Shown: positions 1-12,498, numbered from the stretch's first letter. The stretch: 64,000 nt of DNA from Urophycis tenuis (GCA_036785325.1 JAXIVH010000083.1:388762-452761); one strand, 5' to 3'. Made by a program: numbers and translations. Notes: a model not told the origin generated them from the letters alone.

Positions 1-1272
1 CCTGTTCGGTTCCCTCTAATCCAAACCATATGTAGCTCAGGTCTGCATGTAAAGTCTTCCGTGCTGCTGGTGTGGCTGCTGCGCTGCTGTTACCAACCAA
101 ACCTCGTCTCTCCTGGTGGTTTTAAAAAGATACCACGGGGAGTTTAACAACACAGCTTTATTATCCTGACCTATGAACTGTGGCTATGGCTGTCCTGGAT
201 GTGCCGGTGGGTGGGTGGGGGGGGGGGGGGGGGCCTTCGAGACCCTGTGGAAGACAACGGACTCGAGGGCTTCAAATGAGAAGGACCGAACTCTATTTAT
301 CTGTGTTTACTGAGACAACCCAGGTTGGTTTCATTGAGAGCATCCTGGTCGCATTAGAACTCTAACTCTTTTGCAAGAGAGAGAACTGGCACGCAATGAA
401 AGGCCTGCAGTCTGGAACACGGTCACCATGGCGAACGGATCAAGCCGACGCAGGGGAAGCGGTTACCGCAGCAGCACACCTTTAGAGACACGCTGTGCTG
501 AAACGCTGGTGGTGACGAGGCGATGCTGCAGCGATGAGGACCAGGGTCATGCCCTCCTCGGCTGCTTTTTGTTTTGGATTGTATTCATTATTATTATTAT
601 TATTATTATGGTTTATTTGATAGGGACAGATACAAGTCATGTGGATTGTACAACAATCCAACAGAAAGCATCGTAGCATTTATAGCCTCAGCTCATCTCC
701 AATGCCCGTCCCTAGTGCGTCATGCGACGGTGTGGGGCTCGCAGGAAAGAGCCTCTCTTGTCACGACCGGGATCTGCAGGTCTGTTTGTTTGGCGATCTG
801 CAGGTGCGTGGCGTGGCGCTGTCAGACAAGCTATGCACGGCATGCGGAGCGCCGTGACCTTGACTGAACCCGAGTCGTGGTTTCACGTGGCCCGGCTGTG
901 AGCCGATGTACCGGGTCATGTATACGTTACCGTTCATTCGTTTCACTCGTTTCATTCATAAATGAACTTGGGTTATAATTTGCTTTATGCAGGGATTTCT
1001 GTTCCCCGAGGCGTTGTTTGGTTAACTTTACATTACCCTGATATCCCTCCTGACGGGCGACAGTCAGAAGGGATATGGTACCCTCAAACCTCGTTCTCTA
1101 TGGGCGTCCATGTTGGCCGCGTCCCCCCAAAACGTTCTCCCCTGTCCCCCCCAAAAACGTTCTCCCTTGTTGAGAGTTGGTTCTTTTCAACTCTCATTTA
1201 AGGCGTCGAAGGAATGTGACCCTATTGTAGTCATGTGACAGGTCTTTTCCGTCCAGATCTCTGGGGGGTAGG

Positions 1273-1307
<35 letters not shown>

Positions 1308-2524
1308 GGGGGGGGGTCCTTTACAACTCTGGCCTAGTTATCCTGCAACAATGTCGTATGAGTCAGCCTTTTTTTTTTTTTTTTTTAAGGTGAACTCCAA
1401 GTTTTTTGGGGTTGCCCGGTCGGTCAAACTTCTGAGAGGCTCTTTTTGTTCTCAGCTGCTGTGTGTGAAATGAGTCGAGGGCTCATTACACACACTTCAT
1501 CCGCAGAATTCTGAAATCTGTGCCATACGCAAATACATGTTCATCGGGCTTTTGTCCATGAGCTGTCTCTCAATGGCGTTATCTCTCTCCGTTGGCATTC
1601 CCTGGAGAGACCGAGCAGATTTTTTCAGCCCTGCTTTAGAAGGCACATGGTTAAGATATGCTTGTGCTGTTCCCGGAAATGTTGTTTGTGACAGCTTTTG
1701 GTCTGATGGGTATTCTGACGAGCTCAGCGGTTGGGAATGTCAGGTATACACACGTAGCGGTTTCAGGGGTCGCCCTTCAAAGTAAAATACTCTGGGTGCT
1801 CGGACTGCACATTTAGTGACATGTTCATCGAAATTGCTTTTTTTTTTTTTTTGCCCTCTTGCAATGAACTCATTCTGAAGGGTCACACTCATTTATAAAT
1901 GTATTTTCATAAAAGCACGAATAAATCTGATTTTGTTCTCTCAAATATTAATATCAATTGCAACCACAGCAATTGCTTTTATGTTGTATTATTATTATTT
2001 TTTTTAATTTTGAATGATAGTTTTTTATATATGGTAGGCACCACCGAATATCAATTGAACCAATATTCTGTTAAAATGAATTATAGCTATCACAATATCA
2101 GGTAATACAATCGCGATTAGCATTTCGTTGTAATTGTTCATTCTGACAGGGGAACATCAACAACATATGTCTCCTTCAAAATATCAATGTCATGGCCCCC
2201 TTTCAAAATAAGAGCTTCTTGTCTTGCTACAAAAGTAAAGGTTCTGGGTGCACACTGGCCCAGCAAGCACACCGACACAGAACACCACTGATATAATGTG
2301 GGCCGACTACAATGGCACCCTGGCCCGGTGTTTTGTTTACGTGTTTGTCGCACGCAGTTGTGAGATTCTCGCTCCTTACAACCGTTTCGGTGTTCCATTT
2401 CAAATAAACAGTGTCGGGTCCCTCCTCAAAACGACTCTCTCTCTATCTTAATCAAAAGAATACATCTTGTTCGCCTCTTGTCTAGCACACTGTCTGACTC
2501 ATTATCCCTTGTGTCATTCACAGC

Positions 2525-2572
<48 letters not shown>

Positions 2573-2941
2573 CTCTCGATCTCTCTCTCTCAATGTCCCT
2601 TCATGCAATAAAAAACACCTTATCAAGGGTTCCAGCCTGAGACTGAAGTTCCGTAGCGTCATAGTGTTGTGACCACAGGGGCTGGTGTGGGCAGGGGGGG
2701 GGGGCAGAGTCTAATGTTGACGCTGGGGTACAAGGACCGCGTTGACTGAAACATAGCAGCAAACCAGGTGACGGAAGAACCAAAGTGACCTGATGAACTT
2801 TGGTCCTACCGGTCAGTGAACTTGCCAGTGAACTTGACCTGCGTGTGTGTGTACGTGTGTGTGTGTGTGTGTGTGGTGTGGAGGGGTGTGTTCAGATTTT
2901 GCCTCCCTCAGTCAAGACATAGTTCAAATGATAAGGGAAGA

Positions 2942-2985
<44 letters not shown>

Positions 2986-2986
2986 G

Positions 2987-3020
<34 letters not shown>

Positions 3021-3739
3021 GACATTCCTGATCCACACACATGCACTTCCAAGTGAAAATTGCCATTGTTGACATTGCAACACGTGTGTGAAAGAGACTG
3101 AGAGGTTAGCTGGCTGTCATTACTGTTTTAGCAGAACTGTTTCAACAGAACTTAACTGTACCGCACAATTTGTGGCATGTACACTGCTGTACGTCTGTAG
3201 ATTGTGGCAAATCCCAGCAGTTTGTTTATCTTGTCTTTTTAATTAACATACAATTCTTGTTGGCTTTATTGAGGGCAAACTAGTCTCCAAATCAGCCATA
3301 AAATAGATTACTTGCAAGTTACTTTCAAGACACACCAGATATGTCCCGTTTGGCAAAATGTGCACGTGCACCTCGCGTAGTAACTCCTCTTCGTCTTTAT
3401 AGTGCTTTTAAGGGCTTTATTTTCCTGAGCATTTTGGAGCCTGTGCACGTTGGGAAGGCAGAGACATTGAAATGCAGTGCAGTGTTTTGCAGTCAGTCCC
3501 GTCTCGGGCAGAGTGCTCTGTTTGTAGAGTGAGTTCAGACAGTTCAGATTGAAATCGCCTTAATATCAGCAAAGGAAAAATAAAATGGCGGTCACCCCTT
3601 CAGTTGTCAATATACAATCCCATCACCAAATTGGCCAAAGCCTAGTAGTAATGAAACGGGAAGCAAGGCTGCTGTCCGGTGCTCTTTTGTGCTGAGGACG
3701 GTTCCTAACTTTCCCTGACGTTCCTAACCGTGTGAAATG
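1..3739. other. non-coding DNA upstream of the L2 element
   Basis: No gene seen. It holds a 17-G run (217-233), (ATT)n at 587-609, (GT)n at 1275-1304, T-rich tracts near 1371 and 1840, (CT)n at 2526-2570 and a compound GT tract at 2842-3020. Short ORFs here are chance or repeat-driven. Confidence 0.8.
2842..3020. repeat. compound (GT)n microsatellite
   Basis: Two GT blocks (2842-2878 and 2943-3020) separated by a short unique stretch. Confidence 0.93.
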
Positions 3740-6700
3740 ACCGGGAAGAGTCTAGCTACCAGCTATCACCAGGCCCAGCTACCTGCTACCACCAGGCCCA
3801 GCTACTAGCCATCATCAGGTCCAGCAACCAGCTACCACCAGGCCCGGCTACCAGCTCCTTCCGGGTCGGAGCAACGCCGGCGTCTGGTCTGTTGACTGCC
3901 GCTTCTGTCCCGGGACCGTGTCCGTGTCTGTGTTCGTGTTGTCCTGCTGTTTTTCGTACCTCTCCAGTCCTCCCTACATTTCCGCAGCTCCGCTCGCACT
4001 CATCCGTTTCCCTCATCTGTTTCCTCATACACGGATTACTAGCCACGTTAGCCACGTTAGCCAGCTAGCTAACAGCTGGCTGAACCCCACCACCGCTGGA
4101 CCCATCTGCCTCTCCGCTTAGAGTGTGTGACCGCTCGCCCCGGACTCGGGTGAGTACGTTTGCGTGTTTGTGGTGGTGATTGTGCCAACCCGGACCGACC
4201 CGCTGCGTCCCTCACTGACGGCCCAGCTGTTTGGCTATTCGGCCGGCGTTTTCGGGGGGGAGTCTCCACTCCCTGCCAGCTCGTCCGCCGTGGCCTAGCT
4301 GTGTGCCGTCATGGCACAGCGGGGCTTGCCGGCCGCGCGGGTACGGTCTGGGGAAGCCAACACCACTCACTTCACCACCGTCTACACCCGGTCCACCGCT
4401 CCCTCCACACTTCCCACTGCCTACCAGCTTTTAGCTAATCAGCTACTTGCCATCACTACTACACTACCTGGACTACTCTCAGCTGCTGCCACGTCTCATC
4501 TCCTCCTTGGACTATCACTTCTGCTACTCCAGGCTCCTTCTCCACCTACTTCCCGTCCACTCATCTACTCTGCTGCTGACCTTCACCGTCTCAACAACAA
4601 CCACCGCCTCCCTGCTGCTGCTGCCACCACTGCTAGCAAAGCTGGGATCCTTCGCCGTCGCCGCTACATCCACCGTGGCTCTGGTTCCTCTTCCTCTCTC
4701 AATCGACACTTCCCCGATGGTTCTCCCATCCCCTCACTCTGGTCTGCTCCTCGCCCCCCCGTCACCCCCACCTCCCGTACTGTCAACCTCAACAACCTTT
4801 GTTTCCCCCCGCCCGCTCCCCCATCCATCTCCCTCGCACTGCTGAACTGTCGCTCCCTGTCCAATAAATCACCTGTTATTTCTGAACTGCTACTGGACAA
4901 CAACATCGACTTGCTTTTCCTCTGTGAAACATGGCAACAGCCCCTGGAATTCTACGCTCTCAACCAAGCCACTCCCTCCAACTACAGTTACATCGCCAAG
5001 CCCCGCCTCTCCGGGCGAGGGGGAGGTGTTGCCGTTCTTCATAAACAATCACTACACATCACTGAACTGAACCTCAACCTCCCACCTATCCTATCCTTTG
5101 AATATCTTGCCTTCTCCCTCCCCAACTCCATTACCTCTGTTCTCATTTACCGCCCCCCTAAGCCACACCCATCTTTTCTCTCAGAACTCTCGGAACTCCT
5201 CACCATTGTATCCGCTCTTTCCCCCCGCCTCCTACTCACCGGTGACTTCAACATCCACATCGACCAGCCCAACGCTCCACTGACATCTGACTTCCTCTCT
5301 CTTCTGGACTGTTTTCATCTCACCCAACACATCAACTTCCCCACTCACACCAAGGGCCACACCCTGGACATTGTCTGCTCCTCCTTCCCACTCATAACCA
5401 ACCCCCATCCTCTCCCCTTCCCACTCTCTGATCATCTCTGTATCCTCTTCACAGCCCCTCTACCCTCACCCCATAACCCCCACAAACGCACCATCTCCTT
5501 CCGCAACCTCAAAGCAGTAAACCCACTCACGTTCTCCCAGCTCATATCCTCTGCCCTTCCCCTTGATTCTGCACCCTCTTCCCCCGACGACTACGCCATC
5601 ATGCTCAACACCATCCTCTCTGACTCCCTTGACTCCCTAGCCCCCTGGAAAACTTCCTCTGTCTCATTCACCACCTCTGCTCCCTGGTACACCCCGGAAC
5701 TCCGCGCCATGAAACAAACCGGCCGCCAACTTGAACGTCTCTACAAACGAACCCACCTCACCGTCCATGCCGAAGCTCTCAAACTACACACTTCCTCCTA
5801 TCGTGACGCTCTCCATGCTGCCAAATCCGCCCACTACTCATCCCTCATCAATAGCGCCAACCGGAACCCCCGCATCCTGTTCTCCACTGTCAACAAACTG
5901 CTCCAACCACCGGCCACCAATCTATCCTCCTCCCCGGACCTCTGTAACTCTTTCCTCCTTGCCTTCAATACCAAAATCTCCGAAATCAACAGCTCTCTGA
6001 CCGCCACCATCGGCAACTCCCCCTCCACCACCTCTCCTCCCCTACCACTCCCGCCCCCCCTCCCTGACCTCCCCCCCTTCCCTCCTCTCACTGCTTTCTC
6101 CCCTGTCGACTCCTCCTACATCCTGGACATCATAACCGCATCCAAGACAACCACCTGCTCCCTCGACCCCCTCCCAACGACCCTAACCAAGGCCTGCCTC
6201 CCTGTCCTCCTCCCTCACCTCACCACCCTCTTCAACCAGTCCTTGTCCCTTGGTCACTTCCCCACGGTCTACAAACTCGCCTCCATCACCCCTATCCTCA
6301 AAAAGCCCACCCTGGACCCAGCCAACCTCTCCAACTACCGCCCCATCTCCAACCTCCCATTCCTCTCCAAAACCCTGGAACGCATCGTTGCCGCTCAATT
6401 ACATACCCACCTCCAGTCCAACAATCTCTACGAACCCCTCCAGTCTGGATTCCGCCCGCATCACAGCACCGAAACCACCCTTGTCAAAGTCATCAACGAC
6501 CTCCTCACCTCTGCAGACTGCGGTGCCCTCAACATCCTGATATTACTAGACCTCAGCGCAGCCTTTGACACTATAAACCACCCCATCCTCCTTCAAAGGC
6601 TGCGCCATCTCGGTGTTGAGGGCACCGCACACGACTGGCTCACCTCCTACCTCACCAACAGGCAACAGTTCGTTTCCCTCACCGGCCACACTTCCTCCCT

Positions 6701-7820
6701 CTCTCCAGTCACGCAGGGGGTCCCTCAAGGCTCAGTCCTCGGACCCCTCCTCTTCATCTGCTACCTTTTCCCCCTTGGTCACATCATCCGCAAACTCAAC
6801 CTGGACTTCCACTGCTACGCCGACGACACCCAGATCTACATCAGCACCAAACCCACCCAAAACCCTCCCCTCACCCACATCGAAACCTGCATCTCGACAA
6901 TAAAATCCTGGCTGGCACACAACTTTCTCAAACTCAACAGTGACAAAACTGAGCTCCTCCTCATAGGCACCAAATCCACCCTCAAAAACACTGGACCCAT
7001 CTCACTCGTCATCGACACCTCGACCATCACTCCCTCCCCCCTGGCACGCAATCTTGGTGTTATCCTGGACCCCACCCTCTCCTTTGATCCTCATGTCCGC
7101 TCCACTGTTAAGACCTCCTACTTCCACCTCCGCCGCATCGCCAAAATCCGACACTGCCTCTCTCCCCCTGCTGCCGAATCCCTCATTCACGCCTTCATCT
7201 CTTCCCGTCTCGACTACTGCAACTCCCTCCTCACTGGCATCTCTTCACGTTCCCTCCATAAACTCCAACTGGTCCAAAACTCTGCTGCCCGCCTCCTTAC
7301 CCACACCCGGTCCCGCCAACACATCACTCCTGTTCTCCACTCTCTCCACTGGCTCCCCATCAAACAGCGCATCAACTTCAAGATTCTCCTCCTCACCTTC
7401 AAGGCCCTCCACCACCTGGCTCCCCCCTACCTGTCTGACCTCCTCATCCCCCACCGCCCCACCCGTGCCCTCCGATCCTCCTCCACTCTCTCACTGACAG
7501 TACCACCATCCAAGCTCAAATCCTTCGGCGACAGAGCCTTCTCCCGAACTGCACCCCGACTCTGGAACTCTCTCCCCCAACCTGTCCGCGACTCACCCTC
7601 ACTCTCCACATTCAAGTCCCGTCTGAAAACCTACCTCTTCTCCCAAGCTTTTGACCTCCCCTATCCATAACCATAACCAGTTTCTTGTCTTCCACCCCAC
7701 CACCCTCCTCGTTGTCTTGTTGTCCCCCCCCCCCCCTCTGTATGTACACTTGTAAGCGTCTTTGGGTTTTTGAAAAGCGCTATACAAATTCAATGAATTA
7801 TTATTATTATTATTATTAAG
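3740..7820 (+). mobile_element. L2-like non-LTR retrotransposon, near full length
   Basis: One long ORF (4311-7670) is followed by a 3' UTR ending GTCTTTGGGTTTTTGAAAAG, then CGCTATACAAATTC and an (ATT)n tail at 7796-7818. This is the typical 3' end of L2-group LINEs in fish. Upstream, 3755-3865 holds several imperfect copies of an AGCTACCACCAGGCCC-type unit, resembling a repeated LINE 5' UTR. The 5' boundary is therefore estimated, and I could not define a target-site duplication. The coding strand is strikingly C-rich and G-poor. Confidence 0.85.
4311..7670 (+). CDS. LINE (L2 clade) polyprotein: AP-like endonuclease and reverse transcriptase
   Basis: 1119 codons from ATG 4311, uninterrupted. 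A low-complexity N-terminal part (1-170) is followed by an endonuclease/exonuclease/phosphatase domain (about 172-385) with LALLNCRSLSNKS, LLFLCETW, YRPPK, LLLTGDFNIHID and SDHL, the expected catalytic motifs. The reverse transcriptase (about 650-930) has SNYRPISNLPFLSK, LLLDLSAAFDTINH, VPQGSVLGPLLF and the active-site YADD at residue 836. The C-terminus ends in the conserved LWNSLPQPVRD...SLSTFKSRLKTYLF block. It copies the element's RNA into nicked chromosomal DNA. No separate ORF1 is visible. All motifs are intact, so the copy may be young; whether it is active cannot be told from sequence alone. Confidence 0.93.
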   Translation: MAQRGLPAARVRSGEANTTHFTTVYTRSTAPSTLPTAYQLLANQLLAITTTLPGLLSAAATSHLLLGLSLLLLQAPSPPTSRPLIYSAADLHRLNNNHRLPAAAATTASKAGILRRRRYIHRGSGSSSSLNRHFPDGSPIPSLWSAPRPPVTPTSRTVNLNNLCFPPPAPPSISLALLNCRSLSNKSPVISELLLDNNIDLLFLCETWQQPLEFYALNQATPSNYSYIAKPRLSGRGGGVAVLHKQSLHITELNLNLPPILSFEYLAFSLPNSITSVLIYRPPKPHPSFLSELSELLTIVSALSPRLLLTGDFNIHIDQPNAPLTSDFLSLLDCFHLTQHINFPTHTKGHTLDIVCSSFPLITNPHPLPFPLSDHLCILFTAPLPSPHNPHKRTISFRNLKAVNPLTFSQLISSALPLDSAPSSPDDYAIMLNTILSDSLDSLAPWKTSSVSFTTSAPWYTPELRAMKQTGRQLERLYKRTHLTVHAEALKLHTSSYRDALHAAKSAHYSSLINSANRNPRILFSTVNKLLQPPATNLSSSPDLCNSFLLAFNTKISEINSSLTATIGNSPSTTSPPLPLPPPLPDLPPFPPLTAFSPVDSSYILDIITASKTTTCSLDPLPTTLTKACLPVLLPHLTTLFNQSLSLGHFPTVYKLASITPILKKPTLDPANLSNYRPISNLPFLSKTLERIVAAQLHTHLQSNNLYEPLQSGFRPHHSTETTLVKVINDLLTSADCGALNILILLDLSAAFDTINHPILLQRLRHLGVEGTAHDWLTSYLTNRQQFVSLTGHTSSLSPVTQGVPQGSVLGPLLFICYLFPLGHIIRKLNLDFHCYADDTQIYISTKPTQNPPLTHIETCISTIKSWLAHNFLKLNSDKTELLLIGTKSTLKNTGPISLVIDTSTITPSPLARNLGVILDPTLSFDPHVRSTVKTSYFHLRRIAKIRHCLSPPAAESLIHAFISSRLDYCNSLLTGISSRSLHKLQLVQNSAARLLTHTRSRQHITPVLHSLHWLPIKQRINFKILLLTFKALHHLAPPYLSDLLIPHRPTRALRSSSTLSLTVPPSKLKSFGDRAFSRTAPRLWNSLPQPVRDSPSLSTFKSRLKTYLFSQAFDLPYP

Positions 7821-9836
7821 AGCTTTAGGAATCCCCTAAACGCTAAGGAAAGTGCTTTGATGCTTCCTTTCTTATCTCCTCGAGCACAGAATAAACGGGA
7901 CCGTCCTTTCCGAAAGGACAGGAGATAATTGCGTCCCACGTTTCCTTGCGGCAGCAACATTTAAAGTCACGCTCCATTCGTCCGTTTGCTAAAACAAACG
8001 ATTGACACGACCGACGGTTCTTTGCAAACAGTTATACTTATTGGGATTCATGTTGCAAAATTAGTTTGGGAATTTGAGAATTTCCCCCATGGGGTAATCA
8101 ATAAAGTTTTATCTTATCTTGAATGTGGGTGGACAGGAAGGTGAGTGTGAGCCACCGTTCTCAACATGCCAACCATTATGTCTCACTTCTGTTACTGGTA
8201 GCCTATCCTTTAATCCTGTTTTTAATTTGAATTCCAACCTTGGCAATGAAGTAATAATTTTTTTTTTACCAGGCTGTCCACATTTTTTAACAGGCTGCAG
8301 GAAACAACGCGGTCAGAACACGCGGGGTGCCGTTCCTAAGGCGCGCTGTTCCTCGTCCATCTTTGGAACGTTGTCGTTCCACCGAGGCAAATACATCCAC
8401 CGCATCTGCCCTCATGTAATTCAGAGCAGTCGGACTCTCTTCTCACCGCGGTGGTCTTCTCCTCAGTTCTCATGAACTCTCCTTCACGTCTCTCCTTGAA
8501 CCCATGAGGTTTTCCATCGAGGGTCAAGTGAAAAGGGGGGTGAGGAAAGGACACAAGGACATGCTTTTGTTTTGGGCCGTACGTCCGCAGCCCAACCCCG
8601 TGCGGCGGTTGGGTCTGTGCTGTGCTCACGTCAGAGCTGCTGGTTCTGATATCGAGGGAAAACCAAACGCCCTGTTTTGGCCGGTACCCTCCCTCCATCA
8701 AAACGTGAAAAGAAAATCCTCCTGGCATACCTGGTACACTCTCTGCTTTATTTAGGGCAGCTTATCTGATGGCTTTCGCCCTCGCCAATCGCTGCAATAA
8801 GATTTTGAGGCGGGCAGCCATAACCGGGTAAACCAAAACTACCTGTAACCTTCTGGGCATGCTTTAGCTGGCAATTTGAGTCCTGTTTTGTTTTTATGTC
8901 AAGATTGGGACCCAGGATACTTCCGTTGCAGTGTTGTTGGATCCGATCTGGTTCTACCTGTCGGGGGACTCATGTTGTTGTTCTTCCGGTCGTTATGAAG
9001 ACCAACGCCTTGCATGCGCAACTTTGACTCAGACATGTAATTTGGTTATTTGTCTAATCCCAGCTGATAGACTCTAAAAGCCCCTATGTTTTCTACAGAC
9101 AAACCGCAGTGCATTCAGGTAATGACTCGCGCCAACAATCTTAATGTGTTTGCTCTGTGGTGTGCTAATATCCCCTCCGGCATGGAGCTTCCTGAACGTT
9201 CTATTGTTGACACAATAAAAGTCCCATCTTTATCTATAAACGAGTAGAGCTGCCGGTCTGATCCAGATTAAACACTGTCCGCTGTTTGTTTTAGACTAGG
9301 CACTTATTGAAATATATTTGCATATTTTCATGTCTAAAAACATTTTAATGAGTTGGTCCGCATTGGTTTCAATGTTTTACTTTGTAAAATTTGAGAATTG
9401 CACGTTGGGAAGAGAACTGTAGCCTGCCGGAGCTCCTGCATATGAGCATTGAGACAATAACAATCATAAACTCATCCATTAGTCATAACCCCTTAGTCAT
9501 TATTAAATAATAACTGATTATTGATTTAGTAAACAAATAAACAGTTCATACATCTGGGCTCCATCAGTCCTGCTTCGCAGAACCCCCAGAGGTTCTGCTG
9601 TCTGTTCTGCTGTGAACTTACACAGGGGTTCTTGTGTGACGGGGAGATTCTACCAAAGAAAGCGTAACTATTTGTTCATGTTTAGTTCTACAGGGGCCAG
9701 TCTTAACTGTGCAATTAAAAAAAAATATATATATATATTTATTTTTTATTTCTGTTTACAGTTTTTTATCGCCAGCTGAGTTTGCGTTTGAAATGCACGG
9801 GTTTACAGAGGCCCGCCTCCAGCGACATGATGATTG
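7821..9836. other. non-coding DNA between the L2 element and the hAT MITE
   Basis: Apart from the tail fragment at 8.1 kb I see nothing recognisable. An open frame at 8336-8728 (minus) lacks conserved features and splice context. Confidence 0.7.
8068..8122 (+). mobile_element. retroelement 3' tail fragment
   Basis: TTTCCCCCATGGGGTAATCA followed by ATAAAGTTTTATCTTATCTT is a typical teleost non-LTR 3' end. No coding part adjoins it. Confidence 0.45.
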
Positions 9837-9844
9837 GTTGAGAC

Positions 9845-10229
9845 TAGGGATGTCCGATATTGACTTTTTGCCGATATCCGATAGCCGATATTGTCCAAAT
9901 TCTTAATTTCCGATACCGATATCAACCGATATGGTATACCGATATATACAGGCGTTTTTATTTTCGCCCAGACTAATTTTAGGTCCCATATCTCCTGTTG
10001 TGGAACTAACACATCATCTACTTTTATTGTGATGCCTCACTAGATTGCATTTCACAAATTAACACTGTCTATAAAAAATAAGGACACTATTTCAACTTAT
10101 GGAAAAGTGCCATATTTATGCACAAGCACATTATCGGTGGTAAAACCGATAACGATATGAACCGATATTACAAAAATAGGCTAATATCGGCCGATATTAT
10201 CGGTTGGCCGATATTATCGGACATCCCTA
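9845..10229. mobile_element. hAT-type MITE with 8-bp target-site duplication
   Basis: 385 bp bounded by terminal inverted repeats TAGGGATGTCCGATA and its complement, flanked on both sides by GTTGAGAC (9837-9844 and 10230-10237). The 8-bp duplication is the hAT signature. Sub-terminal regions are rich in CCGATAT/ATATCGG repeats that can fold back. No transposase is present. Confidence 0.9.
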
Positions 10230-10800
10230 GTTGAGACTATGAAAGAGCAGGAGTTGTATCCGCGCTTTGATGTCACTTCCTTCTTTTTCCCGGCAAATCT
10301 GGCCCAGTTCAAACATTTAACAGTTGTTTTTGATGTACTTCTGAACACAAGTAAGAAAACGCAGATAGTTGTAGTGTGAGTATAGAATTGCCTAGTTTCC
10401 AAATGTGGTAGAGAGAGAAAGCAAGTGAGAGAGAGAGAATAGTCTTCTATTGTGTACCCAACATTAACAGCCTTATTTCAAACTTAAAGACTCAGACCCT
10501 TATGTTGTGCTTTAGTTGTCGGTGCCAATGAAGTTATAGAACTCAGGGGGGAAAAAGGGTTACATGATTCCAGTGAATGGAGGGCTTGTGTGCTTTCCAT
10601 GCCTCTATGGAAGCTCTCCTATGTGAGAATGTAACAAGGAGACTCGACACATGCATTTCACCCTATGACTGACCTGTCTGTCTGTCAGTGGGGCACTCTG
10701 CTTGTCTGCCCGTCTGTGTGGCAGTGTGTCTGTCAGGCAAACATTCGTGGTGTCTCTCTGTGTGAAGTCCAGGTCAAGCTTGGGGTACCTGTAGTTACTG

Positions 10801-10803
<3 letters not shown>

Positions 10804-10889
<86 letters not shown>
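10804..10889. repeat. (CA)n microsatellite
   Basis: About 43 perfect CA units, followed by interrupted CA motifs to about 10935. Confidence 0.97.
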
Positions 10890-10891
<2 letters not shown>

Positions 10892-12329
10892 CATGGACAC
10901 ACACACACAGGCATGCACGCACATCGCACACACACTCAATACTGAAGCAATTTGTGAAATAACAGTGTCTAGACTCTACACCCTACAGTAGATTCTTGCC
11001 AGGCAATCTGTGCATAGGCCCTAAATAGTGAACTTATCCTCTTAAGAATGAAAAAAAAAAAGACTGGCCTGTTTGGGATTGACAAAATCTTAACCAAAGT
11101 GATTTTCAACAACAGCAGCGAGGCATTGTGTGCACCGTGAGTTTTTTGGGTTGTCCTAACGTTTTGTTTCCAAAACACTATGGGTCTGTGCAGTGTTGTT
11201 GCCAGCAGCCAGATAGCACCACCACCACCACCACCACCACTATTGGGCTACGCTTCAGCACGGTGCCCTGATACTTAAATCTGTGTGTTCAGTCGTTCCT
11301 GTCGCTGATAACGGTCTGCAGAGACCTTGACGTCCGCAGGGCTTCTGAGTCAACATAGGAGTTGTTGTTTGTGATTGTTGGTCGTCTCTCTCCAATTACC
11401 AGAACTACATTCTGCCAGTGTCTGCCGTCACGCAAACATAACTCTCAGGGCAACTAAGTTATTTACTGTTTCGCACTGTGAGGATTTATTTTGACAGGCT
11501 GTGAATGGATCCCAATATACGATCTGTTTTTTTGGTGGATTGTAGCAAAAGCTAAATCACTTTAGCAGCTATTTTAGTCTAAGTCTATAGAGGAATGGCC
11601 TTGGGCCACTGATGGCGATGGCGGTTGGTTTACAGAGCCCAACAGGAAGTTCCCTGACCTCATGTCCTGTCTCACTGGTCCACAACAGACCTAAGACCCT
11701 TTGAGCATCTCTGTCCGTGACCTTTTAAGAGCTCAGTCTGTTCCTCTCTCACTCCTCTCACCACTTCTGTAGTCCTCTGTTTCTCTAGATAGTACCAACT
11801 GAATAATCTGCCAAATTATTATTTTTTTCTCTTTCTTTTTGCAATTCTGTTTGGGCAAACGACGTATTTTATAATGTCACAGTGCAATGTTTGTATGTGC
11901 TGGGGAACAGAAAGTGTCAGAATAAAAGTAACGCCTGACCATTTCGCTAAGTTTACGTGAAAAACTTGCGTATTGTGAACCGGAAAGCTGAAAGACAAAA
12001 TTAACAATTTATCTGTATCACAATCTTGCCATTTTATTATATATTGAAAAATGATTACCCCAGGTCAAATCTTTTCCACTCTCTCTCTTTCTCTCTCAGT
12101 CTTTCTGCATCTCTCTCTATCTTTCTGTCTATCCCTCTTTCACTTTCTGTCTATCTGCATCTCTCTCTATCACTCTCTCTCGCTGGCTATCTCTCTATCT
12201 CTCTCGGTCTCTCTGTCTCTCTCTCCCTTGACTCTTCTCTTTCTTTCACTCATTCTTTCTTTCAGTCTCTCACTTCTGTCTTTCTTCAGGTTGACATAAT
12301 ATTAGGAATTTGTTATTTCATGTTGAATG

Positions 12330-12402
12330 AAGCAAATCACATAAATACAATCCTAAGGGGGATTAATAAACGAATATCTTATCTTATCTTATCTTATCTT
12401 AT
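12330..12402 (+). mobile_element. retroelement 3' tail with (TATCT)n
   Basis: CCTAAGGGGGATTAATAAAC followed by at least four TATCT/CTTAT units (12377-12402). Same type of ending as at 8.1 kb. Confidence 0.45.
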
Positions 12403-12498
12403 GACTCTGGTATTCTTTTTGTTTACTTCCCTCTCTGATTTTCTCAGGATATTTTCAAGGACCGTGATGCCAGACCAACCAACTAGGGTCTAAGGACT

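Noticed and set aside
4524..7615. Many ORFs in other frames of the LINE
   Set aside because: Shadows of the C-rich 1119-codon ORF, lacking their own motifs.
8336..8728. 130-codon minus-strand ORF in unique DNA
   Set aside because: No recognisable domain, no splice context, and not supported by neighbouring exons. Open by chance.
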